Origin: Endomicrobiaceae bacterium
GTDB lineage: Bacteria > Elusimicrobiota > Endomicrobiia > Endomicrobiales > Endomicrobiaceae
Length of the DNA: 64,000 nucleotides
Assembly (NCBI GenBank): GCA_028711215.1
Contig: JAQTSO010000002.1
Coordinates: 1-64,000, forward strand
Reading direction: 5' to 3'
Shown: piece by piece, positions 55,146 through 64,000 of the stretch
Layout of the letters: each line of letters starts with the position of its first letter
Position numbering within the stretch: position 1 is the stretch's first letter
The notes under the pieces: generated by a model
Seen by the model: the letters and a program-made list of their open reading frames with translations, nothing else
What the model was told of the DNA's origin: nothing
Databases searched by the model: none
Translations under genes and position numbers: made by a program

Positions 55146-56408
55146 ATGGTAAAAATTTTTTTAATAATTTATAACTTATTTCTTTTAATTTTTCTTGTCC
55201 CGATACTTTTGGGGATAGTTTTATCCGGGAAGAGAAACAGGAAAGATTTTTTTTACTGTATAAAAGAAAGGCTTGCCTGTTATGATATGCCTCAGTTGGA
55301 TAAAAATAAAAAAACCGTATGGATTCATTGTGCTTCTCTGGGTGAGGCAAGAGCTGTTGAACCTATGATGGACAAATTGCAAGAGTACAATGTTGTTATA
55401 ACTGCAATCACAAAATCTGCCAGAGAATATATTTCTAAATTAAAATCAGTTGATTTTTATGCATTGGCTCCTGTAGATATATATCCGTTTGTCGCAAAAG
55501 TTATTAAAAAAATAAAACCGGATATGTTGCTCCTTATAGAGACTGAATTTTGGCCCAGTCTTCTTTACTGTGCAAATAAATCAAATGTAAAAATAGTTAC
55601 GGTTAACGGCAGACTTTCCAAAAGTGCATTTCCTTATTATAAATTGTCATCATTTTTTTGGAGAAAGTTTTTAAATTTAATTTCGCATATATTGGTGAGA
55701 AATGAGCAGGATTATGAAAGATTCATTAAAATAACGGGGTCGTCAGAAAAAATTAAAATAACCGGTAATATTAAATATGACAGGGACTGGACTAACGAAA
55801 AAACAAACAGAGAAAGTTTGGGTTACCGTAACGATGATTTAATTTTGATTGCAGGAAGCACAAGAAAGGACGAAGAGAAAATTTTGTTAAATGCTTTTGA
55901 AAAATTAAAAAACAAATACAATAATTTAAAATTAATAATAGCACCCAGACATATATCAAGGGTCAATGAAATAGTTAATATTATACAAGAAAAAAAATTA
56001 GAATATTCTTTGTTTTCAACCATAAACAAAAACAATAATAAAAATGTTTTAATGTTAGATGTTTTTGGTAAGTTGCAAATGTTATATTCAGTATCAGACA
56101 TAGTTTTTATAGGCGGGTCTATTATAAAAAAAGGCGGACAAAATCCGATAGAACCGTCAGCATACGCCAAACCGACAATTTTCGGCAAATATATGTATAA
56201 TTTCGATACTGAATCAAAATTGTTAAAAGATGCCGGTGCATCTTTTGAAGTGTCTGATGAAAATGATTTGCAGGTAAAAATAGATCAGTTACTTGCAGAT
56301 AAACAATTGAGAATAAGTATGGGGCAAAAATCATTGAAAGTTGTTGAAAATCAAACGGGTGCAATAAATAAAAATATAGGGATCATAAAGAAATATATAG
56401 ATGAATAA
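55146..56408 (+). CDS. kdtA: 3-deoxy-D-manno-octulosonic acid (KDO) transferase
   Basis: 420 residues. One N-terminal membrane helix (LIIYNLFLLIFLVPILLGIVL), then the glycosyltransferase domains: KTVWIHCASLGEARAVEPMM, LLIETEFWPSLLYCAN, IVTVNGRLS, ITGNIKYD, and FIGGSIIKKGGQNPIEPSAY at the donor site. WaaA/KdtA adds KDO to lipid A on the inner face of the cytoplasmic membrane, which supports an LPS-bearing outer membrane. The last 8 nt overlap the start of the next LPS-type gene. No strong promoter could be confirmed upstream. Confidence 0.94.
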   Translation: MVKIFLIIYNLFLLIFLVPILLGIVLSGKRNRKDFFYCIKERLACYDMPQLDKNKKTVWIHCASLGEARAVEPMMDKLQEYNVVITAITKSAREYISKLKSVDFYALAPVDIYPFVAKVIKKIKPDMLLLIETEFWPSLLYCANKSNVKIVTVNGRLSKSAFPYYKLSSFFWRKFLNLISHILVRNEQDYERFIKITGSSEKIKITGNIKYDRDWTNEKTNRESLGYRNDDLILIAGSTRKDEEKILLNAFEKLKNKYNNLKLIIAPRHISRVNEIVNIIQEKKLEYSLFSTINKNNNKNVLMLDVFGKLQMLYSVSDIVFIGGSIIKKGGQNPIEPSAYAKPTIFGKYMYNFDTESKLLKDAGASFEVSDENDLQVKIDQLLADKQLRISMGQKSLKVVENQTGAINKNIGIIKKYIDE

Positions 56409-58080
56409 ATTAAAAATACTATCATTTATCGGATGGATTGCAGTCAGAATTATAGGCAAAACATTCAGAATAAGAAAAATAAAAATTGTTGACATTGACA
56501 AAGTTCAAAGTGTTTGTGCCTTTTGGCATGGGGATTTAATAACGTCGTTTTATGTTAACAGAAATAAAAATGCTGTTGTTATGATTAGTATGTCAAAAGA
56601 CGGTGAAATTCAGGCTAATGTAGCAAAATATTTTGGATATATCCCGGTCAGAGGTTCTTCATCAAGAGGAGGCAATAAAGCTTTGGCTGAAATTGTAAGA
56701 TATGCAAAAGAAGGTTATATAACCGGATTTGCAGTTGACGGACCAAAAGGCCCTATTCATAAGGTTAAACCGGGAGTATTATTTGTTTCACAAACTTTGG
56801 GCATTCCTGTTGTGCCGATTTGTGCAGTTGCAAGCAGAGTAAAGATTTTGGAAAAATCATGGGATAAATTTAAAATCCCGATGCCGTTTTCAAAAGTAAT
56901 AATGATTTACGGTAGCCCTATTAAAATAGGACCGGAAGACAATCTTGAAGAAAAAGCAATTGCAGTAGAGGACGGATTGAATAAAATAACAGATTTTGCA
57001 AATGATTATGCCTGGACTAAGAATATAAAAGATTATTTAAAACATCATCCCCAACCCAAAATTTTAATAATTCAGCCGAGCAGAATGGGCGATGTTATAT
57101 TTGCACTTCCGGCAGTAAATGCAATAAAAAAACAATACCCTCATGCACATATAAGCTGGATAGTTGATGAAAGATGTGCCGGTATATTAAAAGGCAACGA
57201 TTTAATTGATGATTTAATTATTTTTGACAGAACAAAAATTTCATTATCATACGTCATAAAATTTTACAAACAATTGAGAAAAAACGGCTATGACCTGAGT
57301 ATAGATTTTCACGGTTTATTTAAATCTGCGTTTATTGTGAAACTTGCAGGAGCAAGATTTAAACTTGCATCATCATCAACAAACGGCATGAGAGAACTGT
57401 CATGGTTATTTTCAAAAGAAATAAAGCCGAAATCCGTTGATTCTCACTGTATAGAAAGACATCTTGCAGTTGCAAAATACCTCGGATGTCCCACAGAAAA
57501 TTTTGAATATGGTTTAAATGTTGCCCAAGAAGAAATTGAAACTCTTAAAAAACGTCTGGAACAAGAAAAAATAGATTTGAATAAAAAAATTGTGGCAATT
57601 CATCCCGGTGGCGGTTGGATTTCAAGAAGATGGCAAACCGAAAAATTTGCACAACTTATAGATTTAATAAAAGCAAAATATAATGTGAATATTGTTTTAG
57701 TCGGAGGTAAAGAAGGCGGAGCAAGTGAAAAGGGATTAAATGAAGAGATTATATCGCAGGCTAAAACAAAAGACATTATTGATTTAACGGGTAAACTTCA
57801 GCTTAAAGAACTGATGGCATTTTTGAAAATTTGCAATTTGTTTATTGCCAATGAAGCAGGTCCTATGCATATAGCAACAGCTTTAAATACAAATGCAATT
57901 GCTATTTTGGGTCCGACAAATGCTAAAAGAACAGGTCCTTTTAAAGGCAATACCGTTATCATGCAAAAGAAGGTTGAATGTCAGCCTTGCAGAAACAGAC
58001 AATGCATAAAAGTTGATTGCATGAACCTGATATCTGTTGAAGAAGTTTTTGAATCAGTTGTTAGAAAACTTGGAGCGTAA
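56401..58080 (+). CDS. DUF374 acyltransferase-like domain fused to a GT9 (heptosyltransferase-like) domain
   Basis: 559 residues in two parts. About 1-205 is DUF374, related to lysophospholipid acyltransferases: FWHGDLITSFYV, SMSKDGEIQANVAKYFGYIPVRGSSSRGG, FAVDGPKGPIHKVKPG. About 218-559 is a GT9 enzyme: ILIIQPSRMGDVIFALPAVNAIKKQ, HPGGGWISRRWQTEKFAQLI, NLFIANEAGPMHIATAL and ILGPTNAKRTGPF, ending in a C...CRNRQCIKVDCM cluster. The two are more often separate genes. It may both acylate and glycosylate the lipid A-core. Start overlaps kdtA by 8 nt. Confidence 0.9.
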   Translation: MNKLKILSFIGWIAVRIIGKTFRIRKIKIVDIDKVQSVCAFWHGDLITSFYVNRNKNAVVMISMSKDGEIQANVAKYFGYIPVRGSSSRGGNKALAEIVRYAKEGYITGFAVDGPKGPIHKVKPGVLFVSQTLGIPVVPICAVASRVKILEKSWDKFKIPMPFSKVIMIYGSPIKIGPEDNLEEKAIAVEDGLNKITDFANDYAWTKNIKDYLKHHPQPKILIIQPSRMGDVIFALPAVNAIKKQYPHAHISWIVDERCAGILKGNDLIDDLIIFDRTKISLSYVIKFYKQLRKNGYDLSIDFHGLFKSAFIVKLAGARFKLASSSTNGMRELSWLFSKEIKPKSVDSHCIERHLAVAKYLGCPTENFEYGLNVAQEEIETLKKRLEQEKIDLNKKIVAIHPGGGWISRRWQTEKFAQLIDLIKAKYNVNIVLVGGKEGGASEKGLNEEIISQAKTKDIIDLTGKLQLKELMAFLKICNLFIANEAGPMHIATALNTNAIAILGPTNAKRTGPFKGNTVIMQKKVECQPCRNRQCIKVDCMNLISVEEVFESVVRKLGA

Positions 58081-58086
58081 AATATT

Positions 58087-58608
58087 ATGGGACAAATAAA
58101 CAATCCGAATTTATCAAAGTTTTTCTGCGGTTTACTTTTTCCGGCGACATACAATGTTAACGAAATTTATAAATTACTGGAATCAAAATTCCAAGATGAT
58201 ATTGATATCAAAAGTGACATAATCGATTTTAATTTTACAACTTACTATAATCACGAAATGGGCGATAATTTAAAAAGACAATGGGTATCTTTTAAAACTT
58301 TATTAAATCCCGACAGACTGGCGGATATTAAAATAATGACAAATTATATTGAAGACGGTCTGGCGAAAGATAATAAAAGAATAATAAATATCGATCCGGG
58401 ATATTTAACGCTTGCAAATGTTATACTTGCCTCAACAAAAGATTTCAGTCACAGAATATATTTATCAAAAGGAATATATGCGGAAGTAACGACAATATAT
58501 AAAAAAGACGGTTTTATAAAATTGCCTTGGACTTATCCTGATTATCTCTGCCCTACCGCAACAAATTTTATGATAAAAGCCAGACAATGTTTGTTCAACC
58601 CGAGATAA
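58087..58608 (+). CDS. DUF4416 family protein
   Basis: 173 residues matching DUF4416: KFFCGLLFPATYNVNEIYKLLE, DFNFTTYYNHEMGDNLKRQWVSF, NIDPGYLTLANVILASTKDFSHRIYLSKGIYAEVT, LPWTYPDYLCPTA. The conserved His, Asp and aromatic residues look like a small catalytic or binding fold, but no activity is known for the family. The gene lies 6 nt after the LPS fusion gene and 4 nt before the MFS gene, so it shares their operon. Confidence 0.88.
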   Translation: MGQINNPNLSKFFCGLLFPATYNVNEIYKLLESKFQDDIDIKSDIIDFNFTTYYNHEMGDNLKRQWVSFKTLLNPDRLADIKIMTNYIEDGLAKDNKRIINIDPGYLTLANVILASTKDFSHRIYLSKGIYAEVTTIYKKDGFIKLPWTYPDYLCPTATNFMIKARQCLFNPR

Positions 58609-58612
58609 TATT

Positions 58613-59812
58613 ATGATAAATACAGCAATATTCAAATCTTTAAATATTAAAAATTACAGACTGTTTTTCTTCGGGCAGATAATATCTGTTATGGGCACGT
58701 GGCTACAGATGACGGCATTGCCATGGCTTGTGTACAGCATGACAAAATCTGCCATTTTACTCGGACTGGTTGCTTTTTTGAGTCAGATTTTTATTTTAGT
58801 AATATCTCCCTTTGCAGGTTCGTTTGCCGATAAATATGATCGCAAAAAATTACTTTTTATAACCCAAAGTGCTTTGATGTTGCAATCTGCTCTTCTGGCA
58901 TATTTAACTATCACAAATCAGATTTTATTATGGCATATCCTTATAATATCAACATTTTTGGGGATAGTTAATGCTTTTGATATGACCATAAGACAGTCGT
59001 TTATAATAGACTTAGTGCCCAAAGAAAATCTTATGAACGCAATAGGTTTGAATTCATTAATTTTTAATATGGGCAGACTCATAGGACCTGCAATAGCAGC
59101 TATTATTATTGCAAAATTCGGAGAAGGCTATTGTTTTTTATTTAATGCAATTTCCTATATTGCAGTTTTCATAGCACTTGCTCATATTATCCCTATCAGT
59201 AATTTAATTGAAAAACAGGTTGAATCGTTTAAAGAAAAATTTTTGGCAAGCTGGGATTTTATTAAAAAAGATAAAAAAATTTCAGCAATGTTAATACTTC
59301 TTGCAGTAAACGGCATAGTAACGGTTTTTCCGATGATATTAATGCCTGTTTTTGTTAAAGAGGTATATGGTATGGATGCAACCGGGCTGGGCTTATTCAT
59401 GTCGTCAATTGGTTGCGGAGCATTGCTTGCAACAATTACCGTAGCAGGAAAGCAAAATACCGATAATATTGGTTCATGGATTTGTTACAGTTCGGTAATT
59501 TTGGGTGCTGTCGTTATATTGTTTGCAACTATTACCAATATTTATACATCATGTTTCTTTTTGGCGATTTCCGGTTATTGTATGGTTGTAGGTATGAGTC
59601 TGACAAATACATATGTGCAAATGCATGCTCCTGCTAAATACAGAGGAACAATTATAGGTTTTTTTATAACTGCTTTTTTGGGATTTACGCCGATAGGCAG
59701 TTTGTTCGGCGGGAATCTTTCATATGCAATTGGTCCGCAAATGGCAACGGCTTTGGGCGGAATACTGACAGTAATGACGACTTTGTGGCTTAGAAAGAAA
59801 CTTAGAAGTTAA
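58613..59812 (+). CDS. Major facilitator superfamily exporter (EntS-like)
   Basis: 399 residues with 12 predicted transmembrane helices. Signature after helix 2: SPFAGSFADKYDRKKLLFI; helix 4-5 region NAFDMTIRQSFIIDLVPKENLMNAIGLNS, typical of the MFS_3/EntS group of exporters. Substrate cannot be inferred: related proteins export siderophores, drugs or lipids. Its place right after LPS-type genes may be incidental. 4 nt separates it from DUF4416, so it is in one operon with it. Confidence 0.87.
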   Translation: MINTAIFKSLNIKNYRLFFFGQIISVMGTWLQMTALPWLVYSMTKSAILLGLVAFLSQIFILVISPFAGSFADKYDRKKLLFITQSALMLQSALLAYLTITNQILLWHILIISTFLGIVNAFDMTIRQSFIIDLVPKENLMNAIGLNSLIFNMGRLIGPAIAAIIIAKFGEGYCFLFNAISYIAVFIALAHIIPISNLIEKQVESFKEKFLASWDFIKKDKKISAMLILLAVNGIVTVFPMILMPVFVKEVYGMDATGLGLFMSSIGCGALLATITVAGKQNTDNIGSWICYSSVILGAVVILFATITNIYTSCFFLAISGYCMVVGMSLTNTYVQMHAPAKYRGTIIGFFITAFLGFTPIGSLFGGNLSYAIGPQMATALGGILTVMTTLWLRKKLRS

Positions 59813-59840
59813 AATTGCGATTTTAAACGGAGATTATCAA

Positions 59841-60947
59841 ATGAGATGGTTTTTTATATCTTTTTTAATTATATACCTTGGTGCTCATTATTATATATTC
59901 CACAGAGTATCAAGTGATTTGCGGTTAACTCACAATGCATCCGTTTGGTTTTTACTAGTGATTTGTTTGCTGGCTTTTTTTGGTGTTTTTAATCAGATTT
60001 TTATTTACCACCATGCAGGACATAATGCAAATTTTAATTTTGTTATTGAGTTTGCTTATATTTGGGTTGGAATGTTATCAATAGCGTTTACTCTTTTGTT
60101 CTTCGGCAATATTTTATTTATTTTTTTTAAAAATCCGCAAATCAGGTTTTATATAACGTCAACAGCTTTGTTTTTAACGGTTTTCGTCACAATATACTCT
60201 TATATTAATGTAAAAGTAAATTCGCCGATTGTTAAAAAAATTGAGATAAAAGTTCCAAATTTATCGGTTGACAAGTTTACAATAGTTCAAATATCGGATA
60301 TGCATATCAATCTTTTGACAAAACCGGCAGAAATAAAAAAAATAGTTGCTATGGTTAATTCATTAAATCCCGATATTGTGGCAATGACCGGCGATTTTAT
60401 TGACACGGATATTTCTCAAACATTTCAAGATTACGATATTGATAAAATCAAATCAAAATATGGTATTTTCGCCGTAAGCGGGAACCACGAATATTACCGC
60501 GGGATTGATAAATTTAAAACTTCCATGGATAATATTGGTTACACATTAATAGATAATAAAAATATATTAATAAATGACATAATTTATATTGCCGGGATAT
60601 CTGATTTTAAGGCATCAAAAAGGTTTGGATATGAAATATCTGATTTTGGCAAGGCTTTTGAGGGTATAGATTTTTTAAAACCGGTTATATTTTTAAGTCA
60701 TCAGCCGGAAGCATTCGCCGGTGCCGAAAAATACCCTTTTACATTACAGCTTTCAGGTCATACTCATGCAGGGCAAGTTCCGCCGTTTGATATCATAGAA
60801 AAAATAATATTCAAACATTTTTACGGATTATATAACGAAGACGGCAAATATATTTATGTTACATCCGGGACAAGATGGTGGGGGCCGCCTCTAAGATTAT
60901 TTTCAAAATCCGAGATTGTGTATATACAATTATACCGGGGAAATTGA
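59841..60947 (+). CDS. Membrane-anchored metallophosphoesterase (YkuE/LpxG-like)
   Basis: 368 residues. Four N-terminal hydrophobic helices (about 1-135), then the calcineurin-like core: VQISDMHINLLT, DIVAMTGDFIDTD, AVSGNHEYYRG, FLSHQPEAF and LSGHTHAGQVPPF give the complete two-metal site. Relatives hydrolyse UDP-2,3-diacylglucosamine in lipid A synthesis (LpxG) or other phosphodiesters. Proximity to kdtA suggests a lipid A role, unproven. CGGAGA ribosome site. Ends in TGA, with a promoter-like sequence following. Confidence 0.88.
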   Translation: MRWFFISFLIIYLGAHYYIFHRVSSDLRLTHNASVWFLLVICLLAFFGVFNQIFIYHHAGHNANFNFVIEFAYIWVGMLSIAFTLLFFGNILFIFFKNPQIRFYITSTALFLTVFVTIYSYINVKVNSPIVKKIEIKVPNLSVDKFTIVQISDMHINLLTKPAEIKKIVAMVNSLNPDIVAMTGDFIDTDISQTFQDYDIDKIKSKYGIFAVSGNHEYYRGIDKFKTSMDNIGYTLIDNKNILINDIIYIAGISDFKASKRFGYEISDFGKAFEGIDFLKPVIFLSHQPEAFAGAEKYPFTLQLSGHTHAGQVPPFDIIEKIIFKHFYGLYNEDGKYIYVTSGTRWWGPPLRLFSKSEIVYIQLYRGN

Positions 60948-60964
60948 TAAAAAACGGCATTAAT

Positions 60965-60992
60965 TTGTATGTCGGTCAAAATTTGTTATAAT
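60965..60992 (+). promoter_or_regulatory. Promoter upstream of the small membrane protein and rsmA
   Basis: -35 TTGTAT (60965-60970), 16-nt spacer, perfect -10 TATAAT (60987-60992), 27 nt before the start codon at 61019. Confidence 0.5.
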
Positions 60993-61018
60993 TAACCTTA
61001 TTAAAATTGAGGGAATAA

Positions 61019-61303
61019 ATGTTTGACAGATTGGAATTACTGAAATTAATTGTTAATATTTTGTTGATAGCGCCTATTGTCAGTATGTTGTTTTACAGGT
61101 GTTTTGATGCAATATTTATGTTTGTCGGAAGTTGGTGGCTGTTTAGTTTTGCGTTTGCCATTTTGCATTATTTGGCCGTAACATATTACCCCGTGGAATA
61201 TATTGCAAATCCGCTTTTAATGGTAGCTATTATTGGAGCAGTAATTACAAATGTTTCTACAATAATATTGGTCCTGCCTGAAATAATAAAAAAAATCAAA
61301 TAG
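61019..61303 (+). CDS. Small membrane protein, unknown function (94 aa)
   Basis: 94 residues with three hydrophobic segments (about 10-24, 31-58 and 62-88) and almost no soluble part. It starts at ATG 61019 with GAGGGA 6 nt upstream. No family is recognised. It precedes rsmA by 20 nt and follows a promoter-like sequence, so the two are probably co-transcribed. Confidence 0.65.
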   Translation: MFDRLELLKLIVNILLIAPIVSMLFYRCFDAIFMFVGSWWLFSFAFAILHYLAVTYYPVEYIANPLLMVAIIGAVITNVSTIILVLPEIIKKIK

Positions 61304-61323
61304 CGTATTTTTGGATAAATAAA

Positions 61324-62073
61324 ATGAGACAGCCACACGGTCAAAATTTCTTAGTTGATAATAATATCGCAAATAAAATTGTGAGCTTTGCAGGTATAAC
61401 AAAAGATGATTTTGTAATTGAAGTCGGACCCGGAAAAGGTATTTTAACGGATATTTTAAAAAATTTAACCGATAATTTAACGATAGTTGATATTGATGCA
61501 AAATTGGCGGAAAGTTTATCTGCCAAGTACAAAGATAATAAAAACATTACAGTTATAAATCAAGATTTTTTAAAATTTGTATTGCCGTCAACCCCGTTTA
61601 AAGTTGTTGCAAATCTGCCCTATAACGTAGGGACCGCAATCGTACAAAAAATATTGCCTTGCCCGAATTTAATTTCTGCAGTTATTATGTTGCAAAAAGA
61701 TGTGATCACAAGACTTATCGGCCATTTAGGTTCAAAAGATTACGGATACATTTCAATATTCAGACATTACTATGCGGATGCAAAATTTTTATTTGACGTT
61801 CCACCCGGATGTTTCAACCCGAAACCAAAAGTCATGTCATCAGTTGTAAGTTTTATTAATAAAACTCCGAAAGAACCGAATCTGAAATTATTCCCCTTTG
61901 TAAAACATTGTTTTTCTATGAGAAGAAAAACGATATTAAACGGATTATCAACATATTTAAAGTCAGAAAAAACTGTTGCACAGGATTTATTAAAAAAAGC
62001 AGAAATTGACCATATGACAAGACCGGATAATCTTAATTTACAACAGTATATAAAACTTGTAAATTTATTATAG
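61324..62073 (+). CDS. rsmA: 16S rRNA dimethyladenosine transferase
   Basis: 249 residues, somewhat short of E. coli KsgA (273). Dimethylates the two adenines at the 3' end of 16S rRNA. N-terminus RQPHGQNFLVDNNIANKIV, SAM loop IEVGPGKGILTDIL, acidic VDIDAKL, the catalytic motif VVANLPYNVGTAIV (NLPY), and PPGCFNPKPKVMSSVV. In enterobacteria ksgA follows surA-pdxA; here those genes are 49 kb away. No ribosome site is evident. Confidence 0.95.
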   Translation: MRQPHGQNFLVDNNIANKIVSFAGITKDDFVIEVGPGKGILTDILKNLTDNLTIVDIDAKLAESLSAKYKDNKNITVINQDFLKFVLPSTPFKVVANLPYNVGTAIVQKILPCPNLISAVIMLQKDVITRLIGHLGSKDYGYISIFRHYYADAKFLFDVPPGCFNPKPKVMSSVVSFINKTPKEPNLKLFPFVKHCFSMRRKTILNGLSTYLKSEKTVAQDLLKKAEIDHMTRPDNLNLQQYIKLVNLL

Positions 62074-62134
62074 GACATTAATTGTTTTTGCTGCTTTGGA
62101 AGCCTTATGTTTTTTGCTGTGTCTTTTCAGTTGC

Positions 62135-62166
62135 CCAGCTTCCAAGCTTCCCGGCTTCTAAGCTGC
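62135..62166. repeat. Four imperfect 8-bp tandem repeats
   Basis: CCAGCTTC, CAAGCTTC, CCGGCTTC and TAAGCTGC stand in tandem (62135-62166) in the spacer after rsmA. The unit is GC-richer than the flanks. Function unknown. Confidence 0.65.
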
Positions 62167-62240
62167 CATTGTTTGTTTGATTTACTTTTTAAAAACTGGT
62201 AATATAAACAAAATTTATTTTGTACGGAGAATATATAAAA

Positions 62241-62945
62241 ATGAAAAAGATATTAGTTACATTGTTATTATTATTTGCTGTGCAAGCAGGGTATTCTTCA
62301 GTTGCACCTGTAACAGAAATCATAGATACTCCTACTCACTCAATATTGGATTACAGCGGCTATGAAATGCAATTCAGGATGTTTGCCGGAGGAGGAGTTC
62401 TTTCAAAATTAAATTTTGGTATATTTAAATCTCTTAATCTTGGAGTTGGCTGGGAAATAAGCAATATAATCGGTGTAGGAAATGTTGTTGTTGCACCTCC
62501 TACGTTACAACTAAAATTCAACATATACGAAGGTGATATTAAATGGCCCGGTTTTTCCATAGGATATGACGGTCAGGGTTATTTCTATGACGAAACAAGT
62601 GCCGAATTTTTGCAGAAAGGCAAGGGAATTTATATAGTTGTCGGTAAAGAGCTGTTTTTGCCTTCTTTAAATTTTAATGCGGGGTTAAACATAAATGATT
62701 TTAAGGAAGCCAGAGTAATCGGTTTTGTAAACTCTTCGGTTGTTGTTATTGAAGACGCTTTGATGTTTATGCTTGAGTGCGATAATATAGGCAAAGGCGA
62801 TATGACAAGATTAAACAGCGGTTTAAAATTATGGATAACGGAAACATTTAATATAGATTTTGCAGTTAGAAATTTAACAAGTTCCGATGAAAGTAAGTTT
62901 GGATGTGAAAGAATTTTCAGGATAAATTATCAGGGTAAGTTTTAA
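62241..62945 (+). CDS. Predicted secreted/outer-membrane beta-barrel protein
   Basis: 234 residues. Signal peptide [20 protein letters not shown], then alternating hydrophobic beta-strands with Gly and aromatic residues ([58 protein letters not shown]) and a terminal Phe (YQGKF), all typical of small outer-membrane barrels. ATG 62241 is preferred; GGAG lies 12 nt upstream, and an upstream non-ATG start would displace the signal peptide. It precedes accA by 11 nt. Family unknown. Confidence 0.7.
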   Translation: MKKILVTLLLLFAVQAGYSSVAPVTEIIDTPTHSILDYSGYEMQFRMFAGGGVLSKLNFGIFKSLNLGVGWEISNIIGVGNVVVAPPTLQLKFNIYEGDIKWPGFSIGYDGQGYFYDETSAEFLQKGKGIYIVVGKELFLPSLNFNAGLNINDFKEARVIGFVNSSVVVIEDALMFMLECDNIGKGDMTRLNSGLKLWITETFNIDFAVRNLTSSDESKFGCERIFRINYQGKF

Positions 62946-62956
62946 GAGGTTATATA

Positions 62957-63982
62957 ATGACAGAATTTGCATTAGATTTTGAACAGCCGATTATAGAACT
63001 TGAAAAGAAAATTTTAAGTTTAAAAATATCCGGCGAACACAGTAAAATTGATTTTTCCGGCGAAATCGCTGACTTGGCAGAAAAAAAGGAAAAATTAAAA
63101 AAAGAAATATACGGTTCGCTGACTTCTTGGCAAAGAGTTCTTCTTGCCAGACATCCCAGAAGACCATATACGTTAGACTATATCAAAACTATTTGTGAGA
63201 ATTTTGTTGAATTGCACGGTGACAGAGCATATGGTGATGATAGGGCATTAGTCTGCGGGTTGGCTACAATAGACAATGCTCCGGTAGTTGTTATGGGTCA
63301 TCAAAAAGGCAGAACGGTTCACGAAAATTTAGAAAGAAATTTTGCTATGGCGCATCCTGAAGGCTACAGAAAAGCCATGAGAATTATGAAAATGGCTGAA
63401 AAATTTAACAGACCGATTATTACATTTATTGATACATCCGGCGCATATCCGGGCATAGCGGCAGAAGAAAGAGGACAGGCCGAAGCTATTGCAAAAAATT
63501 TAAGAGATATGGCTCTTCTTAAGGTTCCGGTTATAAGTATTGTTATAGGCGAAGGCGGTTCGGGCGGAGCACTTGGAATCGGAGTTGCAAATAAAGTTTT
63601 AATGTTAGAAAATTCGTATTATTCGGTTATATCGCCTGAAGGATGTGCGGCTATTTTGTTTAGAGACGCAACAAAAGCAAAAGAAGCAGCCGAGGCTCTT
63701 AAAATTACGGCTAAAGATTTACTGAAAAGTAAAGTGATAGACGAAATTATAAAAGAACCGATAGGCGGAGCTCATATGGATGCTGTTGAAACAGCAATGA
63801 ATATAAAAAGAGCAATAAATAAATACCTTTTACAATATTCAAAAGTATCAAAAGAAAATATTGCTCAGGACAGATATGAAAAATTCAGAGCGATGGGTAT
63901 TTTTCAGGAAGAGATTGTAAATAAATTAGTAAAAAAGCCGGCAAAAAATAAAAAAATTACGGTAAAACCCAGGAGGAAGTAA
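62957..63982 (+). CDS. accA: Acetyl-CoA carboxylase carboxyltransferase, alpha subunit
   Basis: 341 residues. The alpha half of carboxyltransferase, which with AccD passes carboxyl from biotin to acetyl-CoA in fatty-acid synthesis. Helical N-terminus ([16 protein letters not shown]), then the crotonase-like core: [86 protein letters not shown] and [13 protein letters not shown] basic tail ([16 protein letters not shown]) closes it. AGAGG-type ribosome site. accD is not in the window. Confidence 0.97.
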   Translation: MTEFALDFEQPIIELEKKILSLKISGEHSKIDFSGEIADLAEKKEKLKKEIYGSLTSWQRVLLARHPRRPYTLDYIKTICENFVELHGDRAYGDDRALVCGLATIDNAPVVVMGHQKGRTVHENLERNFAMAHPEGYRKAMRIMKMAEKFNRPIITFIDTSGAYPGIAAEERGQAEAIAKNLRDMALLKVPVISIVIGEGGSGGALGIGVANKVLMLENSYYSVISPEGCAAILFRDATKAKEAAEALKITAKDLLKSKVIDEIIKEPIGGAHMDAVETAMNIKRAINKYLLQYSKVSKENIAQDRYEKFRAMGIFQEEIVNKLVKKPAKNKKITVKPRRK

Positions 63983-63983
63983 A

Positions 63984-64000
63984 ATGCCATTAGTACCTAT
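63984..64000 (+). CDS. Start of a further gene (first five codons), perhaps class II fructose-bisphosphate aldolase
   Basis: ATG at 63984 with AGGAGG 8 nt upstream, encoding MPLVP before the window ends. The MPLV start is common in class II fructose-bisphosphate aldolases, but five residues cannot identify a gene. It starts one base after the accA stop, so it is in the same operon. Confidence 0.4.

Overview
The window comes from an AT-rich, Gram-negative-type bacterial chromosome that carries its replication-initiation region. It has a dnaA-dnaN-dciA-gyrB-gyrA core, chromosomal parAB with parS-like sites, lipopolysaccharide genes (KDO transferase, heptosyltransferase), an OmpA-family protein and periplasmic chaperones. 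Pyruvate phosphate dikinase and an indolepyruvate ferredoxin oxidoreductase/phenylacetate-CoA ligase set point to an anaerobe that ferments sugars and amino acids. The combination resembles Elusimicrobiota (Elusimicrobium/Endomicrobium-like gut bacteria). That assignment is inference from gene content and base composition only.

Layout. (1) 1-4527 is a defence island: the start of an AbiEi-like antitoxin gene with its own promoter/operator, a small membrane protein, a Panacea-type toxin-antitoxin candidate bracketed by a 34-bp direct repeat, and a Pycsar-like operon in which a cNMP-binding/TIR effector sits between two different nucleotidyl cyclases. (2) 4528-5415 holds low-complexity spacer DNA, three minus-strand tRNA genes (Lys-CTT, Val-GAC, Cys-GCA) and divergent promoters for the tRNAs and ppdK. 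(3) 5418-12699: ppdK, an OmpA-like protein, a PqqD-like protein, two PpiC/SurA-type chaperones and pdxA. (4) 12700-21130: the replication region, with DnaA boxes on both sides of dnaA. recF is not found between dnaN and gyrB. (5) 21160-31202: two tandem GT-C membrane glycosyltransferases, iorA, iorB (broken by an in-frame TGA), paaK, an ACT protein, a spermidine-synthase-like membrane protein and a HAD phosphatase. (6) 31274-48257: an accessory surface-molecule-like region with a GT2 glycosyltransferase, two carbamoyltransferases, four radical SAM proteins, an SDR, a membrane/propeller protein and a tandem SGNH family with a decayed third copy. parS sites, parAB and a PIF1-like helicase lie inside it. 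(7) 48282-64000: a secreted protein, dnaX, a third GT-C enzyme, recR, a MetH-activation-like protein, then kdtA, a DUF374-heptosyltransferase fusion, DUF4416, an MFS transporter, a phosphoesterase, rsmA, a small envelope protein, accA and the first codons of a further gene.

How the genes work together. From 5418 to the end every gene is on the plus strand, about 58 kb, with many overlaps or gaps under 30 nt, so most lie in long operons. The left end is a compact phage-defence block beside tRNA genes. The IOR/PaaK/ACT block is likely a catabolic unit for aromatic amino acids. The carbamoyltransferase/radical SAM/SGNH/GT genes probably build or decorate an exported glycan or lipid, but no product can be named from sequence.

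The most interesting item is the two-cyclase Pycsar-like operon (2114-4527). Both cyclases keep the two metal-binding aspartates and lack the usual purine-selecting Lys/Asp pair. The second also lacks the canonical Asn and Arg of the active site, so the effector may answer to two signals or to a catalytic plus a regulatory cyclase.
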